From assembly GCF_030324495.1 (NCBI RefSeq), contig NZ_JACAGN010000002.1, positions 240,733-304,732 of the forward strand: a DNA stretch of 64,000 nucleotides. The letters run 5' to 3'. The position numbers and the translations under genes were made by a program. Under the pieces are notes generated by a model, which saw only the letters and a list, made by a program, of their open reading frames with translations, was not told the origin of the DNA and searched no databases. This document shows positions 36,193 through 45,182 of the stretch, piece by piece. Positions within the stretch are counted from its first letter, which is position 1; each line of letters opens with the position of its first letter. This DNA is from Myroides sp. 1354. GTDB taxonomy: Bacteria > Bacteroidota > Bacteroidia > Flavobacteriales > Flavobacteriaceae.

Positions 36193-36900
36193 TTAATTGT
36201 TTCTGCTCATTAAAATTCTCAGGATATACCAGAATAACAACATCAAAGAAGCAAACAAACTCAATGCAGCAGGTACATATTGATCTGCGGCATATTCATT
36301 TTTAATCTGCCATGTTGAATACAAGATGGAACCTGAAGCTAAAGCTACCATCGCTAAAGAGAACCATAAACCTAAATCAAAACCAAATAACATTCCTGCA
36401 ACTATCGTTCCCAACGCTAAGAAAAACCCTATCGTTAAAATAGAACGCATGAATGAAAAGTTTGCATTCGATCCAAATACAACTCCTGTAAGTCCTAAAA
36501 ACAAAGCTAAAGTCAATACACCTGCTTGCACGATAAGTGAAGAATCACCTGTCATACTCAAGGCAACAACTAAGATAGGAACAAATAAGAACGCTTCTGC
36601 TAATACATACAACATAAACCCAGCATATTGTTGTGGTTTATTCGCTGTTTTATAGGTTAAATTTTGTGCGAACCAGGTAATCCCCATAAAAGCACCTAAG
36701 ATGATTAACCAAGAGAATTTACCCATTCCCAACAATTGAAACATTCCATTTACTACAAAAGGAGTGTTCAATAAAATCGTTTCAAATACAATAAATGCTA
36801 ATACACCAAGAGCTAAATTCCCATAAGTTCTTCTGTAAAACTGTGCTTTAACCGTATCCGATTCATGAGCAACAGCATAAATAGGCTGATTATCTTCCAT
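36193..36900 (-). CDS. Bax inhibitor-1/YccA family membrane protein
   Basis: 235 residues with about seven TM segments and a charged N-terminus that contains FYRRTYGNLALG. It matches the TMBIM/YccA family, members of which are pH-sensitive calcium-leak channels or modulators of FtsH. A hairpin AGCAATTT/AAATTGCT (36915-36934) lies in its leader, 14 bp before the ATG. It is monocistronic. Confidence 0.88.
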   Translation of the reverse strand: MEDNQPIYAVAHESDTVKAQFYRRTYGNLALGVLAFIVFETILLNTPFVVNGMFQLLGMGKFSWLIILGAFMGITWFAQNLTYKTANKPQQYAGFMLYVLAEAFLFVPILVVALSMTGDSSLIVQAGVLTLALFLGLTGVVFGSNANFSFMRSILTIGFFLALGTIVAGMLFGFDLGLWFSLAMVALASGSILYSTWQIKNEYAADQYVPAALSLFASLMLLFWYILRILMSRNN

Positions 36901-36953
36901 ATTTTAATTTTTTGAGCAATTTACGAAAATTGCTACAATTTTCATTTACTAAT

Positions 36954-37562
36954 TTAATAACTAACCACTAAAACGTAATTCTCTAGTCTAAAAGAAAGAT
37001 ACTTCAACTTAACTTGAAATTCTCCTTGACTTATTTCCGCCTGTTTCAGTACTACGTTGACATTCATATCTTGGGCAAAACTCAAACTACGTGAATTACA
37101 CATTTTAAATAAAGCCTCTTTAACTGACCAGATTTCCGTTAAATAATCCAGCTTCAATCCAAGTTCAATAGGCGCATTACTCAATTCACTTTCATTGCAA
37201 AATTTACCACTTAGGCGCACGATTTTTTCGCGGATCAATTCGATATCCACCCCAACATTTTCCTTACTTATCGCCACTACTGCATAATCAAAAGAATGAG
37301 AAATAGAAATATGTTCTCCAGAACTCAAACTAGGTTTTCCATTTTTGTCATACGTTAAATCAGTATCCGCAATATTTAACTGACGTAAAACTTGACGCAC
37401 GGCTAAAAAAGCCTTTTGATGATTCTCCGATTTCATTTTAGCTAAGCGTCCTTGACTAAAAATACTTAATTCAAGCGATGTCTCCAATTCTTCTATAGAT
37501 TCGGTAATATGCCAAACATAAAGTGATCCTGCTTCTAATACGATTTCTTTTACTATTCCCAT
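36954..37562 (-). CDS. 4'-phosphopantetheinyl transferase superfamily protein
   Basis: A 202-residue Sfp/Gsp-type PPTase that activates acyl or peptidyl carrier proteins. It has the two metal-binding motifs GVDIELI (about residue 106) and WSVKEALFK, and an ISISHS substrate loop. The ATG at 37562 is preferred; an upstream extension would add a hydrophobic stretch encoded by the leader hairpin. No carrier-protein gene is nearby. It is preceded by a hairpin with a T run (37572-37590). Confidence 0.88.
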   Translation of the reverse strand: MGIVKEIVLEAGSLYVWHITESIEELETSLELSIFSQGRLAKMKSENHQKAFLAVRQVLRQLNIADTDLTYDKNGKPSLSSGEHISISHSFDYAVVAISKENVGVDIELIREKIVRLSGKFCNESELSNAPIELGLKLDYLTEIWSVKEALFKMCNSRSLSFAQDMNVNVVLKQAEISQGEFQVKLKYLSFRLENYVLVVSY

Positions 37563-37571
37563 AAATAAAAA

Positions 37572-37590
37572 AGTCAGTAAAATACTGACT
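37572..37590 (-). promoter_or_regulatory. 5' leader hairpin directly before the PPTase start
   Basis: AGTCAGTA (37572-37579) pairs with TACTGACT (37583-37590). On the minus strand the stem is followed by a T run that ends 9 bp before the ATG at 37562. It fills most of the predicted 30-nt leader. Confidence 0.5.
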
Positions 37591-37601
37591 ATTGTGAATA
37601 A

Positions 37602-37609
37602 CAAAAATA
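37602..37609 (-). promoter_or_regulatory. -7 box of the PPTase gene
   Basis: TATTTTTG on the minus strand matches TAnnTTTG. It predicts transcription from about 37595, just before the leader hairpin. Confidence 0.5.
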
Positions 37610-37627
37610 CGATTTGTTAGGTACAAA

Positions 37628-37655
37628 AAAAAGAGTCGCAATTGCGACTCTTTTT
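37628..37655. terminator. Perfect 28-bp palindromic terminator of the SusCD operon
   Basis: Two 14-nt arms centred on AATT (37640-37643), with A5/T5 ends, 3 bp after the stop of the last gene of the operon (37659). Confidence 0.85.
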
Positions 37656-37658
37656 ATA

Positions 37659-38495
37659 TTACATGATTATAATTGAATTACTACCACTTTCTCCTTTGAA
37701 AACACCATTCTCAAATTTCAATACTGAAATTGTAGATCCATCTTCAAATTCGATTGCTGGGCTAACAACAATCTCATCAACGTTAAAACCAATTCCGATT
37801 CCACCTTTAGAGTTAACAGATATTGTTTGTTCATTATTTAATACAGTAGCGTATCTAGTACCTCTAGTATATCTAAAATTTAATACTAATGATTCTCCAT
37901 TTTCAGTCATAACCAAATTACGCTTTTGAGCAATAACATTCATCAATGCACTATTTGTACTGATATTATTCCAATCTTCTGCTGTTGCCTTAGTTAATTT
38001 GATATTAAACAAACCGCGGTTTCCTCTTAAAGTCAGAACATCACCATCATAACCGTAGAATAAGAACTGATTATCTCCTAAATACCCTTTTCCTTTTAAC
38101 TGTTCATTAGGATAAATATTTCCTTTTCCTAATTCATGAATATGATTTGGAGTAGCAAATAATACTGAAATTGTACTTCCTAAAGGTAAAGTATAAGTAG
38201 ATACCTTAGGTACTAAGGTACTTGCATTAAAATCTGATACCATAGTAACCTTATCAGCTGCCTCAAATTTTATCAAGTGACTAAATCCACCTAACTGAGC
38301 ATCATCGGTAAAATAAATCATTTTCCAACCATATTCAGCATCTAACAATGCAGAATTTAACTCAACACGTGCTTTTTCTATTCTAACATTTGCCTTATCC
38401 CCGAAAATATCATCGGGATCCGTATCTTGACAACCTACTGTAAATAAGCTCAACATACAAACCAAAAGGCCACTTTTAATATATCTTAAATTCAT
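37659..38495 (-). CDS. DUF4302-type lipoprotein of the SusCD operon
   Basis: A 278-residue lipoprotein (lipobox VGCQ, Cys22), mostly beta-rich. The opening KARVELNSALLDAEYGWKMIYF and NQFLFYGYDGDVLTLRG fit the DUF4302 family, which is repeatedly found with SusC/SusD and an HExxH lipoprotein in Bacteroidota. Probable surface accessory in substrate capture. It is the last gene of the four-gene operon. Confidence 0.78.
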   Translation of the reverse strand: MNLRYIKSGLLVCMLSLFTVGCQDTDPDDIFGDKANVRIEKARVELNSALLDAEYGWKMIYFTDDAQLGGFSHLIKFEAADKVTMVSDFNASTLVPKVSTYTLPLGSTISVLFATPNHIHELGKGNIYPNEQLKGKGYLGDNQFLFYGYDGDVLTLRGNRGLFNIKLTKATAEDWNNISTNSALMNVIAQKRNLVMTENGESLVLNFRYTRGTRYATVLNNEQTISVNSKGGIGIGFNVDEIVVSPAIEFEDGSTISVLKFENGVFKGESGSNSIIIM

Positions 38496-38514
38496 AATTA
38501 TATTTCTATTAAAA

Positions 38515-39393
38515 TTACTGACCTAGCTGTGCTTCTTCAGCTGCTTTTTTAGTATTAGCATCAGCTTTTTGACACAAATCATAAAAATCAATATCCCAAA
38601 TATCTTTGTAATATTCAACAACTAAAGCTTCTTTCTCTCTTAGTTTAGCTTTACCTGTAGCATTTGGAACAGCGTTTATCATTGCATCATAAGCCGTAAA
38701 ATTCACAAGCATTGCTGCTGCCATTTCAGCAAAATCTTCGTCAACATTACTTCTAGAATAAGCAGAAATAAATCCTTCATTTCTAGATGCAGGATCGTTA
38801 TAGTTCTGCCAGTTAGAATCATAACCTGAAGGTGTTATCTCTCCAAAAGCTTCTTTATCAAAGATTCTTTTTTGATTTAGAATATGCACATACTCATGTT
38901 GAATAGTATGTACAAACTGTCTAATCTCATTTACATTAGTCACGTCAATCAAATCAATTGTAAAAAGAACAATACGCTGTCCTTGATCTGCTAAACCTAA
39001 TGTTTGACTTCCTTCTTTATTTAGATTCACCCCTCCTACAAGGAAAAACTCTCTATTGGTATTTTCTTTAATAAATTCAGGATATGTCACCTCTGTATAA
39101 GAATCAATCCAAACCTTTTTAACCACCTTCATTACCTTTTCAACGTTTTTAGGGTCTGCAGGAGTTAAATATCTTGTATTATCAACTTTATATTGATCCC
39201 ATTTGTACTCCACACTAATATTATAAGGATACAAATATGTTTCTCTTAACCATAAATCTAATGGAGAATATTCAACCTTATCTGTGTTCAATACACTGTC
39301 TTTGTCCAATGAATTGTCTTTATCACATGATACAAATGTACCAGCAGCCAAAGAAACGGCTAAAGCCAACTTAAATAAATTATTTTTTTTCAT
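38515..39393 (-). CDS. Substrate import-associated zinc metallohydrolase lipoprotein
   Basis: A 292-residue lipoprotein (lipobox FVSC, about Cys23). It contains the zinc metallohydrolase motif HExxH as HEYVH inside FVHTIQHEYVHILNQ, and a downstream E-rich region (DEDFAEMAAAML) that could give the third ligand. This family is encoded next to SusC/SusD pairs and is proposed to process substrates at the cell surface. It lies between the susD-like and DUF4302 genes, 2 bp from susD. Confidence 0.87.
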   Translation of the reverse strand: MKKNNLFKLALAVSLAAGTFVSCDKDNSLDKDSVLNTDKVEYSPLDLWLRETYLYPYNISVEYKWDQYKVDNTRYLTPADPKNVEKVMKVVKKVWIDSYTEVTYPEFIKENTNREFFLVGGVNLNKEGSQTLGLADQGQRIVLFTIDLIDVTNVNEIRQFVHTIQHEYVHILNQKRIFDKEAFGEITPSGYDSNWQNYNDPASRNEGFISAYSRSNVDEDFAEMAAAMLVNFTAYDAMINAVPNATGKAKLREKEALVVEYYKDIWDIDFYDLCQKADANTKKAAEEAQLGQ

Positions 39394-39395
39394 TT

Positions 39396-40883
39396 TTATC
39401 TAGGATTAGGAGTTAAACCAGCATCAATAACGTGCTGTGGTAATTGAAATGCACGTCTCAAATCCCCTTTTTCTAAGGTATATGTCGTTTGTTCAATACG
39501 GTGATTTACTTTCATATCAAAACGTTTGATATCAAACCAACGATTTCCTTCATGAATAAGCTCTCTACGTCTTGCTTCCGCAATTGCAGCAACTAAAACC
39601 GCTTGATCACCTGATAATGTATAATATGGTGTTAATACTGTAGCAGCATCAGGAAACATCGAACGAAGCTTCTCAATTTTTAAGATATCAGTACTTGCAT
39701 TATAACCTATAGTTCTCAATCCTAAGAAATACTGTAATCCTTCAATAGCAGCTTCAATTTGATTATCCATTGCCAAAGCTTCTAATCGAGCTAAAAACAT
39801 TTCATCATTACTGAACAATACAGACTGAACAAAAGCAAACCCTGTACCTGCTGTAGGGTTAGTTAATTTAAAGTACTCTCCAACTTTAGGTATAAAACTA
39901 ATATTAGTGCCACGGTATGCGGCAGTTCTATAATGAAACTCCTTACCAAATGGATTGTTCGAACTACCCATAATAGTTTTCACAATATAATCTGTTTCAG
40001 GAGCGAAACGATCATACACAAAAGTTCTTTCATACCCAGAAGGAATAGTAGAAACTAATAAATTAGTTTTTGGTTCAGTAGAGGCATAATATAAAACTCT
40101 GTTATCCACAGGTATCAAGTTAAATGCTACGTAGTCTCTTAAAGTAGCTGGTTTTCCATCTACACTAGAAGAATACTCCAAAACTTTATCAAACTCACCT
40201 TTGTATAAGTAAAACCTAGTAGCAAAAGCATTTGCTGCTTGTACACTAAAGTGAAACTTAGTTGGCAATGATGAATAAGTAATAAACTTAGCATCTGCTA
40301 AACCAGCTAATAAGTCTTGCTCGATTAAATCATAAACTTCTTGTACACTAAGGCGTTTATATTTTTTAATCAACTCTCTTTCTGGATCAGTTACGAATGG
40401 CACACCTAAATCGGTTGCAGCTGTTGCAGGATTATAGTGCTTAGCAAAAATATTTACTGCCATGAAATGAGCGTAAGCACGAGCTAAATGTGCTTCAGCT
40501 CTTATCCCACGAGTTTCATTCGTTTCTGTAAAACCTTCAATAGCCTCTAAAGCTTCATTTGCTTGAGCAATAGCACTATAACAACCATCCCAATAAGCTG
40601 AAGGAGAGTCTGAACTAACATCATCACTATCTTTCCAAAGGTAATATGCATCGTTTTCTCTCGTTCCACCACGTGGGTTCTCAGAATCAGTAACGTTATC
40701 AGACATTGCTTCTAAAAAAGAAGCCATGTGGTATGATGGATATGCGTATACTAAAAGGTCCTTTACTTTTTGTGTCGTATTCAGTTGTGTTCTATTGTCA
40801 GGAGTCTCAGACAAGAAACTATCACAACTTGTAAAAGCTGTTACAAGCGCTAATGAACAAACTAATATTTTAAATCTTTTCAT
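39396..40883 (-). CDS. RagB/SusD family nutrient-binding lipoprotein
   Basis: 495 residues, lipobox TSCD (Cys20). A TPR-rich N-terminal half (ARAYAHFMAVNIFAKHY) and the typical C-terminal HEGNRWFDIKRF block are visible. SusD proteins form the lid of the SusC barrel and bind the ligand at the cell surface. It lies 13 bp after the susC-like gene. No glycoside hydrolase is encoded nearby, so the substrate may be a peptide or another non-glycan nutrient. Confidence 0.92.
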   Translation of the reverse strand: MKRFKILVCSLALVTAFTSCDSFLSETPDNRTQLNTTQKVKDLLVYAYPSYHMASFLEAMSDNVTDSENPRGGTRENDAYYLWKDSDDVSSDSPSAYWDGCYSAIAQANEALEAIEGFTETNETRGIRAEAHLARAYAHFMAVNIFAKHYNPATAATDLGVPFVTDPERELIKKYKRLSVQEVYDLIEQDLLAGLADAKFITYSSLPTKFHFSVQAANAFATRFYLYKGEFDKVLEYSSSVDGKPATLRDYVAFNLIPVDNRVLYYASTEPKTNLLVSTIPSGYERTFVYDRFAPETDYIVKTIMGSSNNPFGKEFHYRTAAYRGTNISFIPKVGEYFKLTNPTAGTGFAFVQSVLFSNDEMFLARLEALAMDNQIEAAIEGLQYFLGLRTIGYNASTDILKIEKLRSMFPDAATVLTPYYTLSGDQAVLVAAIAEARRRELIHEGNRWFDIKRFDMKVNHRIEQTTYTLEKGDLRRAFQLPQHVIDAGLTPNPR

Positions 40884-40896
40884 GATCTTTTATCTT

Positions 40897-43800
40897 TTAA
40901 AATCCAACATTTAATGTTAAAGTATACTGACTAGTTACAGGCATTGCAACTCCTCCTGTTCTAAAGAACTCTGGATCTTGACCTCTTAATTTTTTGTCAG
41001 AATAAATCAACCAAGGGTTAGTAGCCATCACTTTAAGTGATAAATTACTTAATCTTAGATTTCTAGTAATATCTTGAGGGAAATCGTAAGCTAAAGATAC
41101 GTTCTTCAATCTAACAAATCCACCATCTGCAATACGGCTACTAGAATAGTTATAAGTACTATAAGCTCTTGCTAAATTGTTGATACCATATTCTTGCACC
41201 AATGTTTTATCAGCAATAACAGGAATATCAGTTTTTAACTCATCACCAGGCAATACCCATCTATTTTGAAAATCTTTTGTAAATACATCTAAATCACTAT
41301 ACGATGAGCTAAACGATTCATATAATCTGATTTTGTTTCCACCTGAAGCAACAAAGAATAAATTCAAACTCCAGTTTTTGTAATTGAATGTACTTGATAA
41401 ACCTAAAGATTTATTTGGCTCAATAGCACCTTCATATTTTAAATAATCAGTAATACCTTCTGTTGCTTGGAAATTAGCACCACTAATATTATCGGTTACA
41501 CCAGGTGCTTGAATGAATGTAGGTAAACCTTCATCAGTCAATCCTGTAAATTCATAAGAGTATAAAGCGTTTCTTGGATTACCAATCACGTTCCCACCAA
41601 AACCACTTACTAAATCGATAACTCTAGGTTTGTTTTGTAATCTAGTAATTTCTTGGTGATAGTAAGAAGCGTTAATAGTAGTTGTCCAACTAAAATTAGG
41701 CGTTTTAATATTTGTAGTAGTCAAAGCAAACTCAATACCTTTTGTTGTCATATCGGCATTATTACCTAATTTACTTTTTTGACCTCCAATACCTGAAGTT
41801 ACAACTACGTCAATTAAATCATATGCTTTTCTTTGGTAAGCATCAACTACTAATTGTACTCTATTATTCCACAATCCTAAGTCGAAACCTACGTTTAACT
41901 CATGTTGTTTCTCCCAAGTCAAATCACCGTTTTGTAAATCTTCGATTTGCATACCTGTTTCTCTCTCTCCTGGTAATCTTCTGTCAATAATAGCACTACG
42001 GTAAATAGCTAAAGAGTTTGTTGCAGGACCTGCTGTAGCAGTTAAACCATATGATCCTCTTAAACTCAAGTTACTGATTGTCTCGCTATCTGCTAAGAAT
42101 TTTTCATTACTAGCATTCCATTTTCCAGAAACCGTCCAAGTAGGCAACCATCTATTACTACCACTTCTACCTTGTTGATTTGAACCATCATATCTTCCAG
42201 TTACACCAATTGTATAACGTCTATCATAGGTATAACCAACTTTTCCGAAGAAACCAACTGTTCTTTCTCTAAATGCATCAGAACTTGCTAAAACACCACC
42301 TTCATTAATGATTTTCTCATACATACGTGGATCTGTTTTAACAACCATTCCGTTGTCAAACATTAAACCATAAATAGAATTAAAATCACTATTTCTATCA
42401 ACTGAACGCATCTCCACACCTCCAAAAACATCTAATTCATGAAGATCTTTAAAGATATCAGCATAGCTAATTGTATTTCTTACGTTATATGATGTTAAAT
42501 CATTTTTGAATGTTCTGCGGATACCTCCTTCTTTCATTACTGAAGTAGGGTTTCTTGCAGGATTCTTAGGATCTTTATATAAAAATACGTTATTCTTAAC
42601 ATCCTGTGCAGTTTCCTCTGATCTATAAGCTGCAGCAACGTTAGAATTTTCAGTCATATCGTGTGTACGATATGTATCTGCATATCTAAGAGCCCCACTA
42701 AAGTTATAAGTAACTGTAGGAGAGATTTTATAGTCAGCATCTAATTGAAACTTGATTTCTTTTACATCAATTTTCATTGTATTCTCTTCAAGCTCTTGTA
42801 AAATATTAAAAGGAGCCCAGTTCATTCTAATATATTCTAAATTCCCATCGTTGTCATATGGACGAATCGTTCTATTAGTATTCAAAGCATAGCTGAATGG
42901 GTTTAAATCAAACTCACGTGATGTTCCACCATTCACTACATCTCTTTTACTATCGTAACTACCTGGTGCACGTTGATCACGAACTGATCCGTTAGCAGAT
43001 AATGTAAGGTTGAATCTGTCATTAACAAAGAATGTATTTTTCAAATTCACAGTTAATCTGTTTACTTTGTCTGCAACTGTCCATCCTGGATCCGTAAAAT
43101 AACCAATCGATCCAAAGAAAGCATTATTTTTACCTCCACCTGAGAAACTCAACGAGTGATTTTGCGTAATAGTTGGTCTAAACAATTCTTTAAACCAATC
43201 TGTATTAGCTCTTTCATATTGTTGTAGATATTGATTCTTCGCAATAGGATCATTTAACAATTCATTATTGTCAATTGCAGTATACATATTGCGATAAATC
43301 CCTCCGTATCTTCCAGAAATAGAAGAAGGCAATTGATTATATCCTTTATCTGTCAACTCATTAAAGATACTCATCGTCTCTTGTGAGTTTAAAATATCGT
43401 ATTGCCCATAAGTAGGAATAACGCGAACAGAGTTCTCCATTGAATAGTTAATAGTCAACGGCGTTTCTTTTCTTCCTGATTTTGTAGTTACAACTACAAC
43501 ACCATTCATCGCACGCGATCCATAGATAGCTGTTGCTGATGCATCTTTCAAGATCTCAATACTCAATACATCACTACTATTTAATCCAGAAATCGCTGAA
43601 CTCAATAATGACTCAGAGTTACCTGAAGCTAATTGCTCAAAAGACACGTTTACGATATCTTCTTGAACAACTCCATCAATCACCCATAAAGGCTTAGTAT
43701 CCCCTAAGATAGAAGAAGAACCACGAACTGTAATTTTAGGAGCAGCTCCAAAAGTACCTGTAACGTTTTGTACGTTTACCCCAGCAGCTTTACCTTCAAT

Positions 43801-44232
43801 CATTCTACTTACATCCGCAACCCCATCTACTTTAAGGTCTTTTGCCTCAATACGGCTAACTGCACCTGCTTCCTTACGTTTAGCAACTTGTTGATAACCT
43901 GTATTGATTACTACTTCTTGCATTATTGCACTGTCATCTTTCAATACAGCATTAACAACACTAGCTTTACCAACTTTTTTCTCAACTGTAATTGTCCCTA
44001 CAAACTGGAATACTAAAACAGCATTCTCGTCTTTTACGTTAATAGAGTAATTACCGTCAAAATCGGTACCAACACCCTCTTGGGTTCCTTTAACTAACAC
44101 ACTAGCTCCTGGCAGACCTAATCCATCTTCACCAGTAACTTGTCCTGTAACCTTTCTACTTTGCGCAAACCCCTCATTTACCATTAGCAAGGCAGCTATA
44201 ACAAAGAAGAAATGAAGTACAATTTTCCTCAT
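40897..44232 (-). CDS. SusC/RagA family TonB-linked outer-membrane transporter
   Basis: 1111 residues. A signal peptide ends at about FAQ. The N-terminal carboxypeptidase-regulatory-like domain (about 27-105: VTGQVTGEDGLGLPGASVLVKG) precedes a plug domain ending AIYGSRAMNGVVVVTTKSG, and a 22-strand barrel ends in GF. It is the energised channel of the SusCD complex. First gene of the operon susC-susD-HExxH-DUF4302. No exact TAnnTTTG box is found in the 440 bp upstream. Confidence 0.93.
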   Translation of the reverse strand: MRKIVLHFFFVIAALLMVNEGFAQSRKVTGQVTGEDGLGLPGASVLVKGTQEGVGTDFDGNYSINVKDENAVLVFQFVGTITVEKKVGKASVVNAVLKDDSAIMQEVVINTGYQQVAKRKEAGAVSRIEAKDLKVDGVADVSRMIEGKAAGVNVQNVTGTFGAAPKITVRGSSSILGDTKPLWVIDGVVQEDIVNVSFEQLASGNSESLLSSAISGLNSSDVLSIEILKDASATAIYGSRAMNGVVVVTTKSGRKETPLTINYSMENSVRVIPTYGQYDILNSQETMSIFNELTDKGYNQLPSSISGRYGGIYRNMYTAIDNNELLNDPIAKNQYLQQYERANTDWFKELFRPTITQNHSLSFSGGGKNNAFFGSIGYFTDPGWTVADKVNRLTVNLKNTFFVNDRFNLTLSANGSVRDQRAPGSYDSKRDVVNGGTSREFDLNPFSYALNTNRTIRPYDNDGNLEYIRMNWAPFNILQELEENTMKIDVKEIKFQLDADYKISPTVTYNFSGALRYADTYRTHDMTENSNVAAAYRSEETAQDVKNNVFLYKDPKNPARNPTSVMKEGGIRRTFKNDLTSYNVRNTISYADIFKDLHELDVFGGVEMRSVDRNSDFNSIYGLMFDNGMVVKTDPRMYEKIINEGGVLASSDAFRERTVGFFGKVGYTYDRRYTIGVTGRYDGSNQQGRSGSNRWLPTWTVSGKWNASNEKFLADSETISNLSLRGSYGLTATAGPATNSLAIYRSAIIDRRLPGERETGMQIEDLQNGDLTWEKQHELNVGFDLGLWNNRVQLVVDAYQRKAYDLIDVVVTSGIGGQKSKLGNNADMTTKGIEFALTTTNIKTPNFSWTTTINASYYHQEITRLQNKPRVIDLVSGFGGNVIGNPRNALYSYEFTGLTDEGLPTFIQAPGVTDNISGANFQATEGITDYLKYEGAIEPNKSLGLSSTFNYKNWSLNLFFVASGGNKIRLYESFSSSYSDLDVFTKDFQNRWVLPGDELKTDIPVIADKTLVQEYGINNLARAYSTYNYSSSRIADGGFVRLKNVSLAYDFPQDITRNLRLSNLSLKVMATNPWLIYSDKKLRGQDPEFFRTGGVAMPVTSQYTLTLNVGF

Positions 44233-44671
44233 GTTTTATTAATTTTAAATTGTTTAACAAACAAATAACAAAAAATCGACATATGCTAATTTTATGTTAT
44301 TTTTTTACAATACGAAAAAGTTAAAAAATGTATAAGCTTGTTTTACAAACAATTACAACAACACTCCTTAAAGTCAAATTCTATGCGGGAAGATACAGTA
44401 TAATGCAACCAAAAACAAAATCTTAAAAAAATATATAAACACAAAAAAAATACGTTAAGACAATCAAAATAATCAACAAATACAAACAAACAGAAGAACT
44501 ATATTAACAATTAAGCTCAAATAGATGCATCATCTTAATATTTACTAAAAAAAACTTTAACTAAACAAAAAACAGGGGTGTAACACCCCTTTCTACTAGG
44601 CTTCCAAAACACACATAAAAAAAGGAGAGGGTAAAACCCCTCTCCTTTTTTTATTAAGAATAAATCACGAT
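44233..44671. other. 439-bp AT-rich region between mscL and susC
   Basis: Contains the promoter region of the SusCD operon, but no exact TAnnTTTG box on the minus strand. It also contains two hairpins near its right end: GGGGTG/CACCCC (44575-44580 with 44584-44589) and the terminator at 44617-44652. No gene is visible. The sequence is strongly A-rich with many CAAA-type words. Confidence 0.5.
44617..44652. terminator. Bidirectional terminator downstream of mscL
   Basis: GGAGAGGG (44624-44631) pairs with CCCTCTCC (44638-44645), with A7 and T7 extending the stem to 15 bp. It lies 20 bp after the mscL stop (minus strand). Confidence 0.85.
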
Positions 44672-45118
44672 TTATTTTCCTTGATTTTTCAACAAATCTC
44701 TGATTTCTGCTAACAAATCTTCTTGTGTTGGTGCTGGTGGCCCTGCTGGTTCTGGTTCTACAGCCGCAGCTTCTTTCTTTCTCAATTGATTAATTCCTTT
44801 TACCAAAAGAAATACACACAACGCTAATAATGTAAAGTTAATTACTTCTGTAATAAAACTACCATAGGCGAAAACAACGTTTCCGTCAATTCCTCTCGCT
44901 GCTGCCAAAGGCGCTCCATCTGGTGCATCTCCTTTTAACACCAAATACATATTCGTAAAATCTGGCGTTCCTATAATTGCAGAAACTACAGGCATAATAA
45001 CATCATTCACGATACTTGTAACGATTTTACCAAATGCCCCCCCAATGATAACCCCTACTGCTAGGTCCATTACATTGCCTTTTACAGCAAATTCTTTAAA
45101 TTCTTTTAAAAATCCCAT
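44672..45118 (-). CDS. mscL: Large-conductance mechanosensitive channel
   Basis: A 148-residue channel that opens on osmotic downshift. TM1 follows the amphipathic N-terminal helix with the [17 protein letters not shown] signature. TM2 is at about 85-110, and the C-terminal bundle is acidic and proline-rich ([11 protein letters not shown]). The ATG at 45118 is taken; the exact -7 box TATTTTTG at 45146-45153 (minus) supports it. Confidence 0.95.
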   Translation of the reverse strand: MGFLKEFKEFAVKGNVMDLAVGVIIGGAFGKIVTSIVNDVIMPVVSAIIGTPDFTNMYLVLKGDAPDGAPLAAARGIDGNVVFAYGSFITEVINFTLLALCVFLLVKGINQLRKKEAAAVEPEPAGPPAPTQEDLLAEIRDLLKNQGK

Positions 45119-45145
45119 AGTTAAAATTTTATTGATTGTTTTTAA

Positions 45146-45153
45146 CAAAAATA
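45146..45153 (-). promoter_or_regulatory. -7 box of mscL
   Basis: TATTTTTG on the minus strand, an exact TAnnTTTG match, 27 bp before the mscL ATG. Confidence 0.5.
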
Positions 45154-45182
45154 CTTATTTTATTCTAAAAAAAAACTTTTTT

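Noticed and set aside
36915..36934. Hairpin AGCAATTT/AAATTGCT between the PPTase and Bax-inhibitor-1 genes as a terminator
   Set aside because: On the minus strand it is followed by an A-rich, not T-rich, sequence, so an intrinsic terminator is unlikely; it may only be leader structure.
37563..37604. Extended PPTase start with a hydrophobic N-terminus
   Set aside because: The extra codons overlap the leader hairpin and the -7 box at 37602-37609; the ATG at 37562 gives the normal family length.
44574..44590. GGGGTG/CACCCC hairpin upstream of the SusCD operon as a riboswitch or terminator
   Set aside because: Three-nucleotide loop with only a short T run and no conserved aptamer blocks around it; the strong terminator for mscL is the neighbouring 44617-44652 hairpin.
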